DNA from: an uncultured Thermomicrobiales bacterium
GTDB lineage: Bacteria > Chloroflexota > Chloroflexia > Thermomicrobiales > UBA6265
Length of the DNA: 40,624 bases
Reading direction: 5' to 3'
Assembly: GCA_902806355.1 (NCBI GenBank)
Contig: CADCWI010000015.1
Location: 1 to 40,624 of the forward strand
Both the position numbers and the translations under genes were made by a program. This document shows, piece after piece, positions 23,319 to 30,700 of this stretch. Numbering within the stretch: position 1 is the first letter of the stretch; each line of letters begins with the position of its first letter. The notes beneath the pieces are model-generated. The model saw only the letters and a program-made list of their open reading frames with translations, was not told the DNA's origin and did not search any database.

Positions 23319-23718
23319 CCTGTTCTCCCCCATGAAACCGCCGCTTATAACAACCAATGCTCGCTCTATTGAAGCGACGGCCATCCATACCAGACCAGCG
23401 TCGTCTCCCACAAGAGATGGACGTTGCAGTCGTGCGCGAGCGCGACGTTGCTCGCGATGCAGGTTCCACCATCGAGCGGCCTCCTTTATGCCTGCTGGTC
23501 CCGACAACACATGCCTAGGTACCTTGCCACAGGTTCCCACAAACTGGAGCGCTCCTACTTTCTGGCGCAGCGTCCCGGCACGTTGTGGTGGAACCAGTGG
23601 TCGTGACCGATTATGGTCTCAGGCGGACCGACACGGCCATGGGAAGGCAGCAGGCGGAGCGCACCGAGGTCAGAGACATTGCCGTCACCAACGTTTTGGT
23701 CGTCACCATGAACAGGCA
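23319..23718. other. intergenic stretch, no supported gene
   Basis: No gene is supported. A plus-strand frame around 23600-23740 (V-rich, then RRTDTAMGRQQAER) could be the tail of a lost gene but has no start signal or recognised family. Confidence 0.4.
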
Positions 23719-24423
23719 TCAGGAGGTAGTTAGGTAGTCTAAACCCCGATACGCCGCAGATTTGGCTTCAGAGGGCGCTCGCGATACCTCGACAGCATTT
23801 GGTACCAGTGCGTCCAGCATAAACGCTATCCCAGGATACCGGCGAGTAATACCCCCTCCAAGTACTATCGGCAATATGGCGCTGACTCGTATATGGCGCA
23901 ATGCCTGATGCAACTTTTCTGCTACAAACATCTGATCTGCCTCACAGAGCCAAGTGGGAAGGTATTGAGCTGATAGTTCGGAATTGAGGCAGCCTACACT
24001 GCGGCATCCGTTACAGAAATTGCTACCTCCCACGAATCTATGACCTAAGTCGATGTCGCTTGCAGATCCATCTCGTACAATTGCACTCCCTACCCCCGTA
24101 CCGAGCGATACATAGATAATTTCGGAACTCGGATTCCCGTCAGATCGCAGGATTGATTCGCCAAGAGCCGCGGCCACCGCATCATTTACTACAAGACGTA
24201 GGTCTGCTATACCCAATTCCCTGGCTGGATCAGCAGTATCAGGCCACCCTACATTACCTGCCCATAGCACTTTCCCGTCAGATACTATTCCCGGGCAAGC
24301 TAGGGCAACTGGTTGTCCTAATTCGCAGATGACCCCTGATGAGAACCAGTAAAAACCTGAAGCGTCTCGAATGCAAGTCTGACTAGATGACCCACCAAGC
24401 TCGACGAATGCAATCGAATTCAT
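23719..24423 (-). CDS. ROK-family sugar kinase-like protein
   Basis: ROK-type protein of 234 residues. Visible: a variant phosphate loop (FVELGGSSSQT in place of the usual DIGGT), VALACPG, the conserved VVNDAVAAALGES with catalytic Asp, SLGTGVGSAIV, the LGHRFVGGSNFC segment and the zinc set C-x2-C-x4-C (CNGCRSVGC). It is shorter than typical ROK kinases (~300), mainly in the N-terminal lobe. ATG 24423 has AAGGAGAG upstream. Base use is clearly more AT-rich than neighbours, suggesting transfer from another source. Substrate unknown; glucose or N-acetyl-sugars are usual. Confidence 0.8.
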   Translation of the reverse strand: MNSIAFVELGGSSSQTCIRDASGFYWFSSGVICELGQPVALACPGIVSDGKVLWAGNVGWPDTADPARELGIADLRLVVNDAVAAALGESILRSDGNPSSEIIYVSLGTGVGSAIVRDGSASDIDLGHRFVGGSNFCNGCRSVGCLNSELSAQYLPTWLCEADQMFVAEKLHQALRHIRVSAILPIVLGGGITRRYPGIAFMLDALVPNAVEVSRAPSEAKSAAYRGLDYLTTS

Positions 24424-24600
24424 AAACTCTCCTTGTAAAGTATCATAGCTAAAATGGTAAATGGCATCGAACGATCGCGGCATCATAAATCCTGTTCCAG
24501 GGATGCGCCATCGCGGGTTTGCCCTGCGTCATACGTACGAGTAGTACGCCTCTCTCCCGCATAGTGTAGCGAGCGACGCGAGACGACAGAGGGCGCCCGG

Positions 24601-24762
24601 GTGTACGTTGACCGGGGGTATGACGTTCTCAAGACCGCCGGAGCGCTCCTGGCCGCCGTAAACGAGGCGCAGGCGAACGGCCTGTACGCCATCGCCCACC
24701 TCGTGGACGACTCCGACCCGGCGGGAATACACCGTCGCTCAACCCTGAGTGCATCGGCGTGA
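24601..24762 (+). CDS. small ORF coupled to the next
   Basis: A 53-residue frame from GTG 24601 after GAGGGCGCCCGG: VYVDRGYDVLKTAGALLAAV, then EAQANGLYAIAHLVDDSD. The sequence is protein-like but not recognised; it may be a remnant of a longer gene. Its TGA overlaps the GTG of the next frame (GTGA at 24759-24762), the pattern of translational coupling. Confidence 0.4.
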   Translation: MYVDRGYDVLKTAGALLAAVNEAQANGLYAIAHLVDDSDPAGIHRRSTLSASA

Positions 24763-25016
24763 CGACTCGCGACACATGGATGCCTCAGGCTGATTTCGAC
24801 GCTCGTGTAAACGAATTCGTCCACGGGTATGCGCGGGAATACCTACCTACTTACCGCTCATCGGCCGGCATCGCATCGTGCTACCATGCTGCCGGTCCGG
24901 GACTGTCTGCTCCACCCAACGGGAACACCCAATCGTGCCCATCATCGAGATCGATCAGCTCGCCGAGGCGATTTGGGACGTCCCGATCAGTAGGTCGATC
25001 AGCATCACCTTATTGA
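24759..25016 (+). CDS. hypothetical ORF, 3' part replaced by duplicated DNA
   Basis: Starts at GTG 24759 overlapping the previous stop. The first ~35 residues (TTRDTWMPQADFDARVNEFV, then HGYAREYLPTY) look like real coding sequence. From 24847 on the frame enters a copied ABC-gene leader and reads it out of frame, so the end is probably artificial. No family recognised. Confidence 0.35.
   Translation: MTTRDTWMPQADFDARVNEFVHGYAREYLPTYRSSAGIASCYHAAGPGLSAPPNGNTQSCPSSRSISSPRRFGTSRSVGRSASPY
24847..24969 (+). repeat. duplicated ABC-gene leader and start
   Basis: Matches 29286-29408 with about seven differences in 123 bases by eye. It includes the GTG start and first ~12 codons (VPIIEIDQLAEA) of the ABC ATPase gene, after which similarity stops. 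The result is a dead 5' fragment at 24935. Confidence 0.85.
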
Positions 25017-25027
25017 GCTCGACGTGC

Positions 25028-25681
25028 TCAGACGCCGCCTGTTCCGCCGCATTCGGGTCGCGGCGGCGTGCGCTCAGACGTGATCATGCCTGATCGCATC
25101 AACGCGTGAACGCCTGCCTGATACCGCTCGAGCGAGGTCGTCTCCCCGAGCAAGGCCCTCTGGATGATGTAGCCCTCGCCCAACCCGACCAACGCCATCG
25201 CGAGGGATTCGGGGTCGACCGTGGGATCGATCTGCCCCAACACCTGGCATTCCGCAACCAAGTGCGTCAACCGTGCCCTGACTCCGCCGAACAATCCCGT
25301 CAGCTCCGCCAGCAAGGGCGGGGTGCGGAGCGCTTCTGACCAGACCTGAAGGATAAGCGGGAAGATGTGCTGCTCATTCTGCAGTCGCTCCGCGGCAACC
25401 AGGAACTGATCGACCAATGTTTCCAGGTCAGGAGGTGATCCGGCCGGTGAGCGCGCTTCAAAGACGGCGGAGATCGTGGAGAGCGCATCGGTGGCGATCG
25501 CCTTCACGATCTCGTTCTTGCTCCGGAAATAGAGGTAGATCGCCCCAGCGGAAAGATTCGCCTCGCGCTGAACATCCTGCATTGAGGTCGCGTGAAAACC
25601 GTCGCGCAGAAACGCGGTCCGGGCGGCGTCAAGGATCTGTTGGCGACGAGCACGGGAGTGCTCCTGAGTAACCTTTGGCAT
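25028..25681 (-). CDS. TetR-family repressor of the adjacent exporter gene
   Basis: TetR repressor of 217 residues. N-terminal DNA-binding domain: RRQQILDAARTAFLRDGFHA, TSMQDVQREANLSAGAIYLY and FRSKNEIVKAIA. The C-terminal ligand domain is AcrR-like. The gene is divergent from the membrane-protein gene at 25783. Its own promoter (TTGTCA 25716-25711, TAGAAT 25693-25688, 17-base spacing) ends only 6 bases before the ATG, and no Shine-Dalgarno is seen, so the mRNA is probably leaderless. An ACGA-N4-TCGT operator lies in its promoter spacer, consistent with autoregulation. Confidence 0.9.
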   Translation of the reverse strand: MPKVTQEHSRARRQQILDAARTAFLRDGFHATSMQDVQREANLSAGAIYLYFRSKNEIVKAIATDALSTISAVFEARSPAGSPPDLETLVDQFLVAAERLQNEQHIFPLILQVWSEALRTPPLLAELTGLFGGVRARLTHLVAECQVLGQIDPTVDPESLAMALVGLGEGYIIQRALLGETTSLERYQAGVHALMRSGMITSERTPPRPECGGTGGV

Positions 25682-25695
25682 GGAACCATTCTAAA

Positions 25696-25707
25696 ACGAG
25701 CGATCGT
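25696..25707. promoter_or_regulatory. TetR operator 1, ACGA-N4-TCGT
   Basis: ACGA (25696-25699) and TCGT (25704-25707) with 4 bases between. It lies between the -35 and -10 of the tetR promoter and just upstream of the -35 of the exporter promoter. Confidence 0.65.
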
Positions 25708-25709
25708 TC

Positions 25710-25738
25710 TTGACAACTCGCACAATCCATTCTAGTGT
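25710..25738 (+). promoter_or_regulatory. promoter of the membrane-protein gene at 25783
   Basis: TTGACA (25710-25715), 17 bases, TAGTGT (25733-25738). The -35 overlaps the -35 of the opposite tetR promoter. Confidence 0.7.
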
Positions 25739-25750
25739 GATTTTAACAAA

Positions 25751-25762
25751 ACGACTGTTCGT
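25751..25762. promoter_or_regulatory. TetR operator 2, ACGA-N4-TCGT
   Basis: ACGA (25751-25754) and TCGT (25759-25762), flanked by A-run and T-run as in operator 1; placed near the expected transcription start. Confidence 0.65.
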
Positions 25763-25782
25763 CTTCTAAAGAGGAGTCCACA

Positions 25783-26766
25783 ATGGCTTCGTCGCACAGA
25801 CTCTCTACGGACACCAGACGGCTCGCTGCAGGTGTCCTTCTCCTTCCATTTATCGTTGGCCTTGTGCTCATCGCCTTCACCTGGCCAGCCTCGGAGATCG
25901 CACCGCGCAGTCTGCCTATTGGATTGGTAGGACCTGAGCAAGCCGTATCCCAGATCTCGCCTATGCTGACCGGACGTGGTCTTGAGATCTCGACTTATGC
26001 CGATGAGTCCGCGGCCCGCACCGCAATTGAGGACCGCGACATCTACGGCGCGATCGTGCTCGCATCAGACAAACCGATCGTGCTGACCGCCTCCGCCGCG
26101 AGCCCGGTCGTCGCTCAGCTCCTTCAGCAATTCTCTACGCAACTCGCGCAGACTGGCGAACAGTCCGCACCTCAATCGGTACCCACGGTCATCGATGTCG
26201 TCCCTACGACTCCGGATGATCCCCGGGGGGCGGTGCTCGGTGCCTCGATGTTCCCCCTCATCCTCGGCGGCTACGCGTCAGCGCTCATCCTGTCCATGGT
26301 CTCGACTTCTGGAATGCGCCGGATCGTTGGGGTGATTGCAGCGGCCAGTGGCGCGGGAATGATGGCGGCACTGCTGATGCAGACCTGGCTGGGTGCCCTT
26401 GACGGCTCATGGTGGCTGAATGCGAGCGTATTCGCGCTGCTCATTCTCGCGATCGCCTCCGCTGGACTCGGTGCCATTGCTCTGGCAGGGAATATCGGTT
26501 TGGCGGTCGTCGTCGTGCTGATGCTGCTGATCGGGAATCCCCTGTCCGGCATCACCTCAGCCCCAGAGCTCCTGCCGACCTGGGCCGGCACACTCGGCCA
26601 GCTCCTTCCCCCTGGGGCGGGCGGATCGCTGCTCCGGAGTACGTCCTTCTTCGATGGCGTCGGCAGCGCCCAGCCGCTGATCGTGCTGCTCTGCTGGATC
26701 ACGGTCGGCCTGGGCACCGTCCTGGTGGCTGGAACTCGTTTGCGCGACCAAGTCAGCGTCTCGTGA
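25783..26766 (+). CDS. YhgE/Pip or ABC-2-type membrane protein
   Basis: Membrane protein of 327 residues. One N-terminal transmembrane helix (LLLPFIVGLVLIAFTWPA), an extracytoplasmic domain (~35-150) and then five or six C-terminal helices (MFPLILGGYASALILSMV, then VGVIAAASGAGMMAALLMQ, VFALLILAIASAGLGAIALA, GLAVVVVLMLLIG and a last helix near residue 300). The layout fits YhgE/Pip or ABC-2 permeases, used in export or resistance. ATG 25783 has GAGGAG upstream. It is controlled by the divergent TetR (two operators flank its promoter). A frameshifted MFS transporter tail follows. Confidence 0.8.
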   Translation: MASSHRLSTDTRRLAAGVLLLPFIVGLVLIAFTWPASEIAPRSLPIGLVGPEQAVSQISPMLTGRGLEISTYADESAARTAIEDRDIYGAIVLASDKPIVLTASAASPVVAQLLQQFSTQLAQTGEQSAPQSVPTVIDVVPTTPDDPRGAVLGASMFPLILGGYASALILSMVSTSGMRRIVGVIAAASGAGMMAALLMQTWLGALDGSWWLNASVFALLILAIASAGLGAIALAGNIGLAVVVVLMLLIGNPLSGITSAPELLPTWAGTLGQLLPPGAGGSLLRSTSFFDGVGSAQPLIVLLCWITVGLGTVLVAGTRLRDQVSVS

Positions 26767-26788
26767 GCCTCCGCCTCAGCATAGGATC

Positions 26789-27182
26789 GTGGAGCAGGTG
26801 CCAGAAGCGAAAGCCGGCGCCAGTGCCGTGATGAATGACGTCGTCCGGCAAGTCAGTGGCGCACCCAGCGTCACGATCATCGGCTCGATCATGAACACCT
26901 TTGCGGAGACCGGATGTGATGGACGCCATCGGAGAATTGCCGGCCTGCGCGGCACGAGGCTCGGTCGGTGGAGCCATGCAGATCGCCGACCGGTTCGGCG
27001 GACCTATGGATACACGGCTCGGGACATCGGCGCAAACACCCTTTGTCGATGCAATGGGGATTGCCGCACTCGTCATCGCAATAGTGGCACGTGGCGGAGC
27101 CATCACCGGGTACCGCTGGCTCCCGGTCCGAGGGCGAGGCCATTCCTCCCTCTTGGCCAAATGCTCCTCAGCCGCACCATGA
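26789..27182 (+). pseudogene. DHA2-type MFS transporter 3' fragment
   Basis: Frame 26792 reads EQVPEAKAGASAVMNDVVRQ and APSVTIIGSIMNTFAETG, typical of the late part of DHA2-type MFS drug exporters. A frameshift near 26905 moves the rest to another frame: ELPACAARGSVGGAMQIADR, then TPFVDAMGIAALVIAIVARG and a WLPVRGR end. The front ~350 residues are absent. It probably was the transporter next to the TetR/exporter pair. Confidence 0.75.
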
Positions 27183-27354
27183 TGTGGAGTCACCCGGGAC
27201 GTATACCAGTACCGGGCAAGCGGTCACGGACAGCATCGGCGCTCACGCACTCCTCGCGATGTCGTGAGGGGAACCGGCCGTTCGCTGGCTGTAACAGAAC
27301 GGTGACACGGCTGAGGAAATGCGGCGAAACCGCGGAACCCCGGAGGATAAGTCA

Positions 27355-28182
27355 ATGAGCGTCGTACGAGTGCATGGCAATTCAACAATCGATCAGGTCA
27401 GGCTCCGCCAGGCTGGTCACGCGAAGCGCACGATCCAGCTGCACGGCGCGCGGGAAGTGGTGATCATCGGCCTGGCCGCCTACAACTACTTCTTCGTCCG
27501 GGGCCTGATCGAGACCCGCGTCGGCGAGGCGATGGACAACTCTCACTGGCTGGTCTCCCTGGAGGAACGACTGGGCCTGTTTCACGAGGCAACGCTGCAA
27601 GGCTGGATCGTCGGGCATGACTGGCTGGTGACGCTCGCCAACGCGGTGTACATCTACGGCCACTGGCCGGTGGTGATCGGTACGCTGGTCTGGTTGCTGG
27701 TCCGCCACCGCGAGATGTTCCCGGTCTATCGCTCGGCATTGCTCATCTCGGGCGCGATCGGGATCATGGTCTTCATCACGTTCCCGATGGCGCCACCACG
27801 ATTCCTGCCGGAGTTCGGATTCGTCGACACGGTGACGCTCCATTCGGAGGCGTATCGCGTGCTGCAGCCGCCTTCCCTGACGAACCAGTACGCGGCGATG
27901 CCGAGCCTGCACGTCGGCTGGAACCTGCTGATGGGGATCGCAATCTTCTCAGGCTCGACACACCGGTTCTGGAAGGGGTTTGCCGTGGTCATGCCTCTCC
28001 TGATGGTCATCGCCACCATCGTGACGGCGAACCACTACCTCCTCGATGGCGTGGCCGGCTCGGTCGTTGCCTTGGCGGGACTCGCGGTCGCCCGGAAGCT
28101 GAGCAGGCCCCAGGCGGTCGAGCGGTCCGCGCCGTCGCCGGTCGGTTCCACAACCACAACACCTGCGGCGTGGCCGTGGTGA
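27355..28182 (+). CDS. PAP2-superfamily (inositol phosphotransferase-like) membrane protein
   Basis: Membrane enzyme of 275 residues of the PAP2_3 type. Signatures: the early hydrophobic helix EVVIIGLAAYNYFFVRGL, HWPVVIGTLVWLL, YAAMPSLHVGWNLLMG with the PSxH motif, and the distal NHYLLDGVAGSV with the second catalytic His and Asp. Members act on lipid phosphates or transfer phospho-head groups, e.g. in inositol phospholipid remodelling; the substrate is not known here. ATG 27355 has GGAGGA upstream. The short gene downstream overlaps its end by 13 bases. Confidence 0.85.
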   Translation: MSVVRVHGNSTIDQVRLRQAGHAKRTIQLHGAREVVIIGLAAYNYFFVRGLIETRVGEAMDNSHWLVSLEERLGLFHEATLQGWIVGHDWLVTLANAVYIYGHWPVVIGTLVWLLVRHREMFPVYRSALLISGAIGIMVFITFPMAPPRFLPEFGFVDTVTLHSEAYRVLQPPSLTNQYAAMPSLHVGWNLLMGIAIFSGSTHRFWKGFAVVMPLLMVIATIVTANHYLLDGVAGSVVALAGLAVARKLSRPQAVERSAPSPVGSTTTTPAAWPW

Positions 28183-28460
28183 TCCAGGGCACGAACCGCT
28201 ACTGGCGCTGGGAACGGCTCGACGACGGGAGCGATCCGGACCGGGCCGACCTACGGCTGGGCGAGGTCTTCGACCACGGACCGGGCGAATACGTGCTCTG
28301 GGACGATCCCCTGCACGTCCAGCAGGGCGTGGACGGCGTGGCCTACGAGTTCGTCTTTTTCGGCCGCAACCCGAACCTCCAGCCCCGCGCCTACTTCGAT
28401 CCGGCCACCGGCCAGGCCACCTACGCCGCGGCGGTCGACACGGCATGCCCGCCGCAGTGA
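28170..28460 (+). CDS. small hypothetical protein
   Basis: Encodes 96 residues beginning GTG 28170 within the end of the PAP2 gene. Content is protein-like: RYWRWERLDDGSDPD, then YEFVFFGRNPNLQPRAYFDP. No family recognised; it looks like a small beta-rich soluble protein. Overlap with the previous gene suggests coupling. It stops just before the IS left end, so its natural C terminus may have been affected. Confidence 0.55.
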   Translation: MAVVIQGTNRYWRWERLDDGSDPDRADLRLGEVFDHGPGEYVLWDDPLHVQQGVDGVAYEFVFFGRNPNLQPRAYFDPATGQATYAAAVDTACPPQ

Positions 28461-28469
28461 TGAACCCAA

Positions 28470-29051
28470 CTATTTAGAGCGACCGGCAATAGGCATCATT
28501 TCAGCCTCCGCGTGGTAGGGCGTCCCGGCCACCGGTAGCGCGATCGCGCCCGCTGGATCAGGCAGCGCGTGACGACGAACGTGGCTGCGAGAGAGGTAGA
28601 AGTCGACCACGGACTTGGCTTTCTCGGTGCAGCGGCGCAGCTTGCCATAGCCGTTCATCCAGGCATGGGTCCGCTCGACCACCCAGCGCTTGCCCACCTG
28701 GACCGGAGCCGGGAGCCCTTTGCGGGCGATCGCCCCGATGAAGCCCAAGGCATCCAGCAGCGCGCGGGTCACCCCACTGTCGTAGCCGCGATCCAGATGC
28801 ACCGTGGTGCGATCCCGTGGAGGCACCCAGGCCTCCAGCCCGGCCAGCGTCGGCCCCAGCAGCGGTTCATCATGGCGGTTGGCCCCGGTCGCCACGACGT
28901 GGAACGGAATCCCGGTGGCGTCCGTCACCGTTGACCGTTTCAGCCCCTGTTTGCCCCGATCGACGGGACTACGCCCCGCCGCTTCACCTCCGCCCGGGGC
29001 CTTGGTGATGCACCCGTCGACCGCCACATCGTCCAGCTCTAGGCCGATCAT
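28470..29051 (-). CDS. IS5-type transposase, C-terminal part
   Basis: DDE transposase part of 193 residues: DDVAVDGCITKAPGGGEAAG (first catalytic Asp), TTVHLDRGYDSG (second Asp) and VVERTHAWMNGYGKLRRC (Glu). The reading frame is open further upstream as LSERLHTLVLEHYDR, then is lost; the N-terminal part (MEPIWAEFAALLPEHPD, then THPLGC) is in another frame at about 29085-29200. The usual middle region between them, about 50-60 residues, is absent, so the enzyme is probably inactive. The stop codon lies just outside the left inverted repeat. Confidence 0.8.
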   Translation of the reverse strand: MIGLELDDVAVDGCITKAPGGGEAAGRSPVDRGKQGLKRSTVTDATGIPFHVVATGANRHDEPLLGPTLAGLEAWVPPRDRTTVHLDRGYDSGVTRALLDALGFIGAIARKGLPAPVQVGKRWVVERTHAWMNGYGKLRRCTEKAKSVVDFYLSRSHVRRHALPDPAGAIALPVAGTPYHAEAEMMPIAGRSK

Positions 29052-29281
29052 GCGGTCATAGTGCTCCAGTACCAGAGTATGCAGGCGCTCGGACAGCCCA
29101 GCGGGTGGGTGGGCGAGACGTCCGGGTGCTCAGGGAGCAGGGCAGCAAACTCTGCCCAAATGGGCTCCATCAATGATACTGGGACAGCAGGCACGGAACC
29201 CTCCAGGGCGCACAGAGACGTCAGACATCTCTATGATCTCCTGGTCCGTGCCTGCAGGTCACCTATTGCCGGTCGCTCTAA
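28474..29281 (-). mobile_element. IS5-type insertion sequence, internally deleted
   Basis: Perfect terminal inverted repeats: AGAGCGACCGGCAATAGG at 28476-28493 and its complement at 29262-29279, extendable by TT/AA to 20 bases. Length about 808 bases. The element sits immediately upstream of the conserved leader of the ABC gene (29286), which is also found duplicated at 24847. Confidence 0.85.
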
Positions 29282-29285
29282 CTCC

Positions 29286-29408
29286 CTACTCACCGCTCAT
29301 CAGCCGGCATCGCATCGTGCTACCATGCTGCCGGTCCGGGACTGTCTGCCCCACCCAACAGGAACACCCAATCGTGCCCATCATCGAGGTCGACCAGCTC
29401 GCCAAGGC
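29286..29408 (+). repeat. source copy of duplicated ABC leader
   Basis: Matches 24847-24969; this copy continues into the intact ABC ATPase gene. Confidence 0.85.
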
Positions 29409-30384
29409 GTTCCGCCGTCCCAAACAGTTCGACGGCCCCCTCGGCGGGCTTCGCACGCTCGTCACCCGCCAGTACGAGACCGCGCACGCCGTCGAGGGCG
29501 TCTCGTTCTCGATCGACGAGGGCGAGTTGATCGGCTATTTGGGCTCCAACGGGGCGGGCAAATCGACGACGATCAAGATGCTCGCCGGAATTCTCGTCCC
29601 GACCTCCGGGCGGGTCGAGGTCGCCGGGCTGGTACCCTGGCGCGAGCGCGAGCGGAACGCGCTCCAGATCGGGATCGTCTTTGGCCAGCGCACGCAGCTC
29701 TGGTGGGACCTGCCGCTCGCCCACTCCCTGCGCCTGATCGGCAAGCTCTACCGGATGGAGCCCGAGCGCTACCGGCGCAACCTTGCCCGGATGACGGAGC
29801 TGCTGGACCTCGCGCCATTCATGGCCACCCCCGTCCGGCAGCTCAGCCTCGGCCAGCGGATGCGCGGGGATCTCGCCGCCGCGATGCTCTACGAGCCGCG
29901 CATCCTCTACCTTGACGAGCCGACGGTCGGGCTCGATGTCGTCGCCAAGGAGCGGACCCGCCAGTTCATCGAGGAGATCAACCGCGAGACCGGCACCACG
30001 ATCATGCTGACCACGCACGACCTCGCCGATGTCGAGCGGCTCTGCAAGCGGATCATCTTCATCGATCAGGGCAAGGTGCTGTACGACGGATCGGTCGACG
30101 AACTGAAGCGTCGCTACGCCCCGTACCGGATGCTCGATGTCACGCTGGCGATGGATGGAGACGGTCACGCGGATGACGTAGCGGGAATGGACATCCCCGG
30201 TGCGGAGATCGTCGAGCGTTCGGAGGCGCGGCTGCTGGTCCGGTTCGATCCGGAGGCGATCGCCGTCGCCGACCTGATCACCGCGGTGATCGCCCGGCAC
30301 CCGGTGTCCGACATCTCGATCGTGGAACCCGATCTCGAAGGCGTGGTCCGCGAGATCGCCGAAGCGGGTCAGGTGAAGGCGTGA
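29374..30384 (+). CDS. ABC-2 exporter ATPase
   Basis: ATP-binding subunit of 336 residues. Walker A GSNGAGKST, Q-loop region (GIVFGQRTQLWWDLP), signature LSLGQRMRGDL, Walker B RILYLDEPTVGLD and switch His in MLTTHDLADVE; a C-terminal ~100-residue extension follows, as in DrrA/NodI-like ATPases. GTG 29374 is the start because the duplicated copy at 24935 conserves it and because the longer frame runs back into the IS. AGGA lies 11 bases upstream. The partner permeases follow after a 316-base spacer. Substrate unknown; such cassettes export drugs, lipids or polysaccharides. Confidence 0.92.
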   Translation: MPIIEVDQLAKAFRRPKQFDGPLGGLRTLVTRQYETAHAVEGVSFSIDEGELIGYLGSNGAGKSTTIKMLAGILVPTSGRVEVAGLVPWRERERNALQIGIVFGQRTQLWWDLPLAHSLRLIGKLYRMEPERYRRNLARMTELLDLAPFMATPVRQLSLGQRMRGDLAAAMLYEPRILYLDEPTVGLDVVAKERTRQFIEEINRETGTTIMLTTHDLADVERLCKRIIFIDQGKVLYDGSVDELKRRYAPYRMLDVTLAMDGDGHADDVAGMDIPGAEIVERSEARLLVRFDPEAIAVADLITAVIARHPVSDISIVEPDLEGVVREIAEAGQVKA

Positions 30385-30608
30385 CGGCATGGGGATGGCC
30401 GCGGGGCTTGGCGCCAAGCCCTGCGGCTGCGCCGCCGTTGGAAGTGCTTCGCACGGAGACTCATCCCAGGCGATGCCGAAGGCAGCGATGGACCGCTCTC
30501 GCTCGGTCGCTCCGCAACCGTCTATTGGCGAATGTGGCCCGTCGCTGCGCTCTGAGTGATGGGCTGATGGTGCCCGATGCGGCCGCAGCCGCGAAGTGGT
30601 GGCCCGGC

Positions 30609-30645
30609 CACCGTACGGATGAACCCTGTGTTCATCCGTACGGTG
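30609..30645. repeat. 16-bp perfect inverted repeat
   Basis: CACCGTACGGATGAAC (30609-30624) pairs with 30630-30645 around a CCTGT loop. No U tract, so it may be a processing or repetitive-element hairpin and not a terminator. Confidence 0.7.
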
Positions 30646-30660
30646 TGTCAAGGCAATTCA

Positions 30661-30689
30661 CCCCTGCCGGACAGCGCTGTTGGCAGGGG
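30661..30689. repeat. hairpin before the first permease
   Basis: CCCCTGCC (30661-30668) pairs with GGCAGGGG (30682-30689), with an AGCGCT palindrome in the loop region. It covers the bases just upstream of the ATG at 30701 and could limit translation. Confidence 0.55.
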
Positions 30690-30700
30690 ATGGACACCCC

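Larger units (their letters stand above)
30385..30700. other. spacer with several inverted repeats
   Basis: No gene supported. The stretch holds GCTTGGCGCCAAGC near 30404, a 16-bp hairpin (30609-30645) and a further hairpin (30661-30689) just before the permease start. A minus-strand frame across the region has no support. Confidence 0.5.

Noticed and set aside
29320..30651. 443-residue open frame on the minus strand
   Set aside because: Antisense to the ABC ATPase with Walker motifs; no ribosome site and Arg/Asp/His-rich composition.
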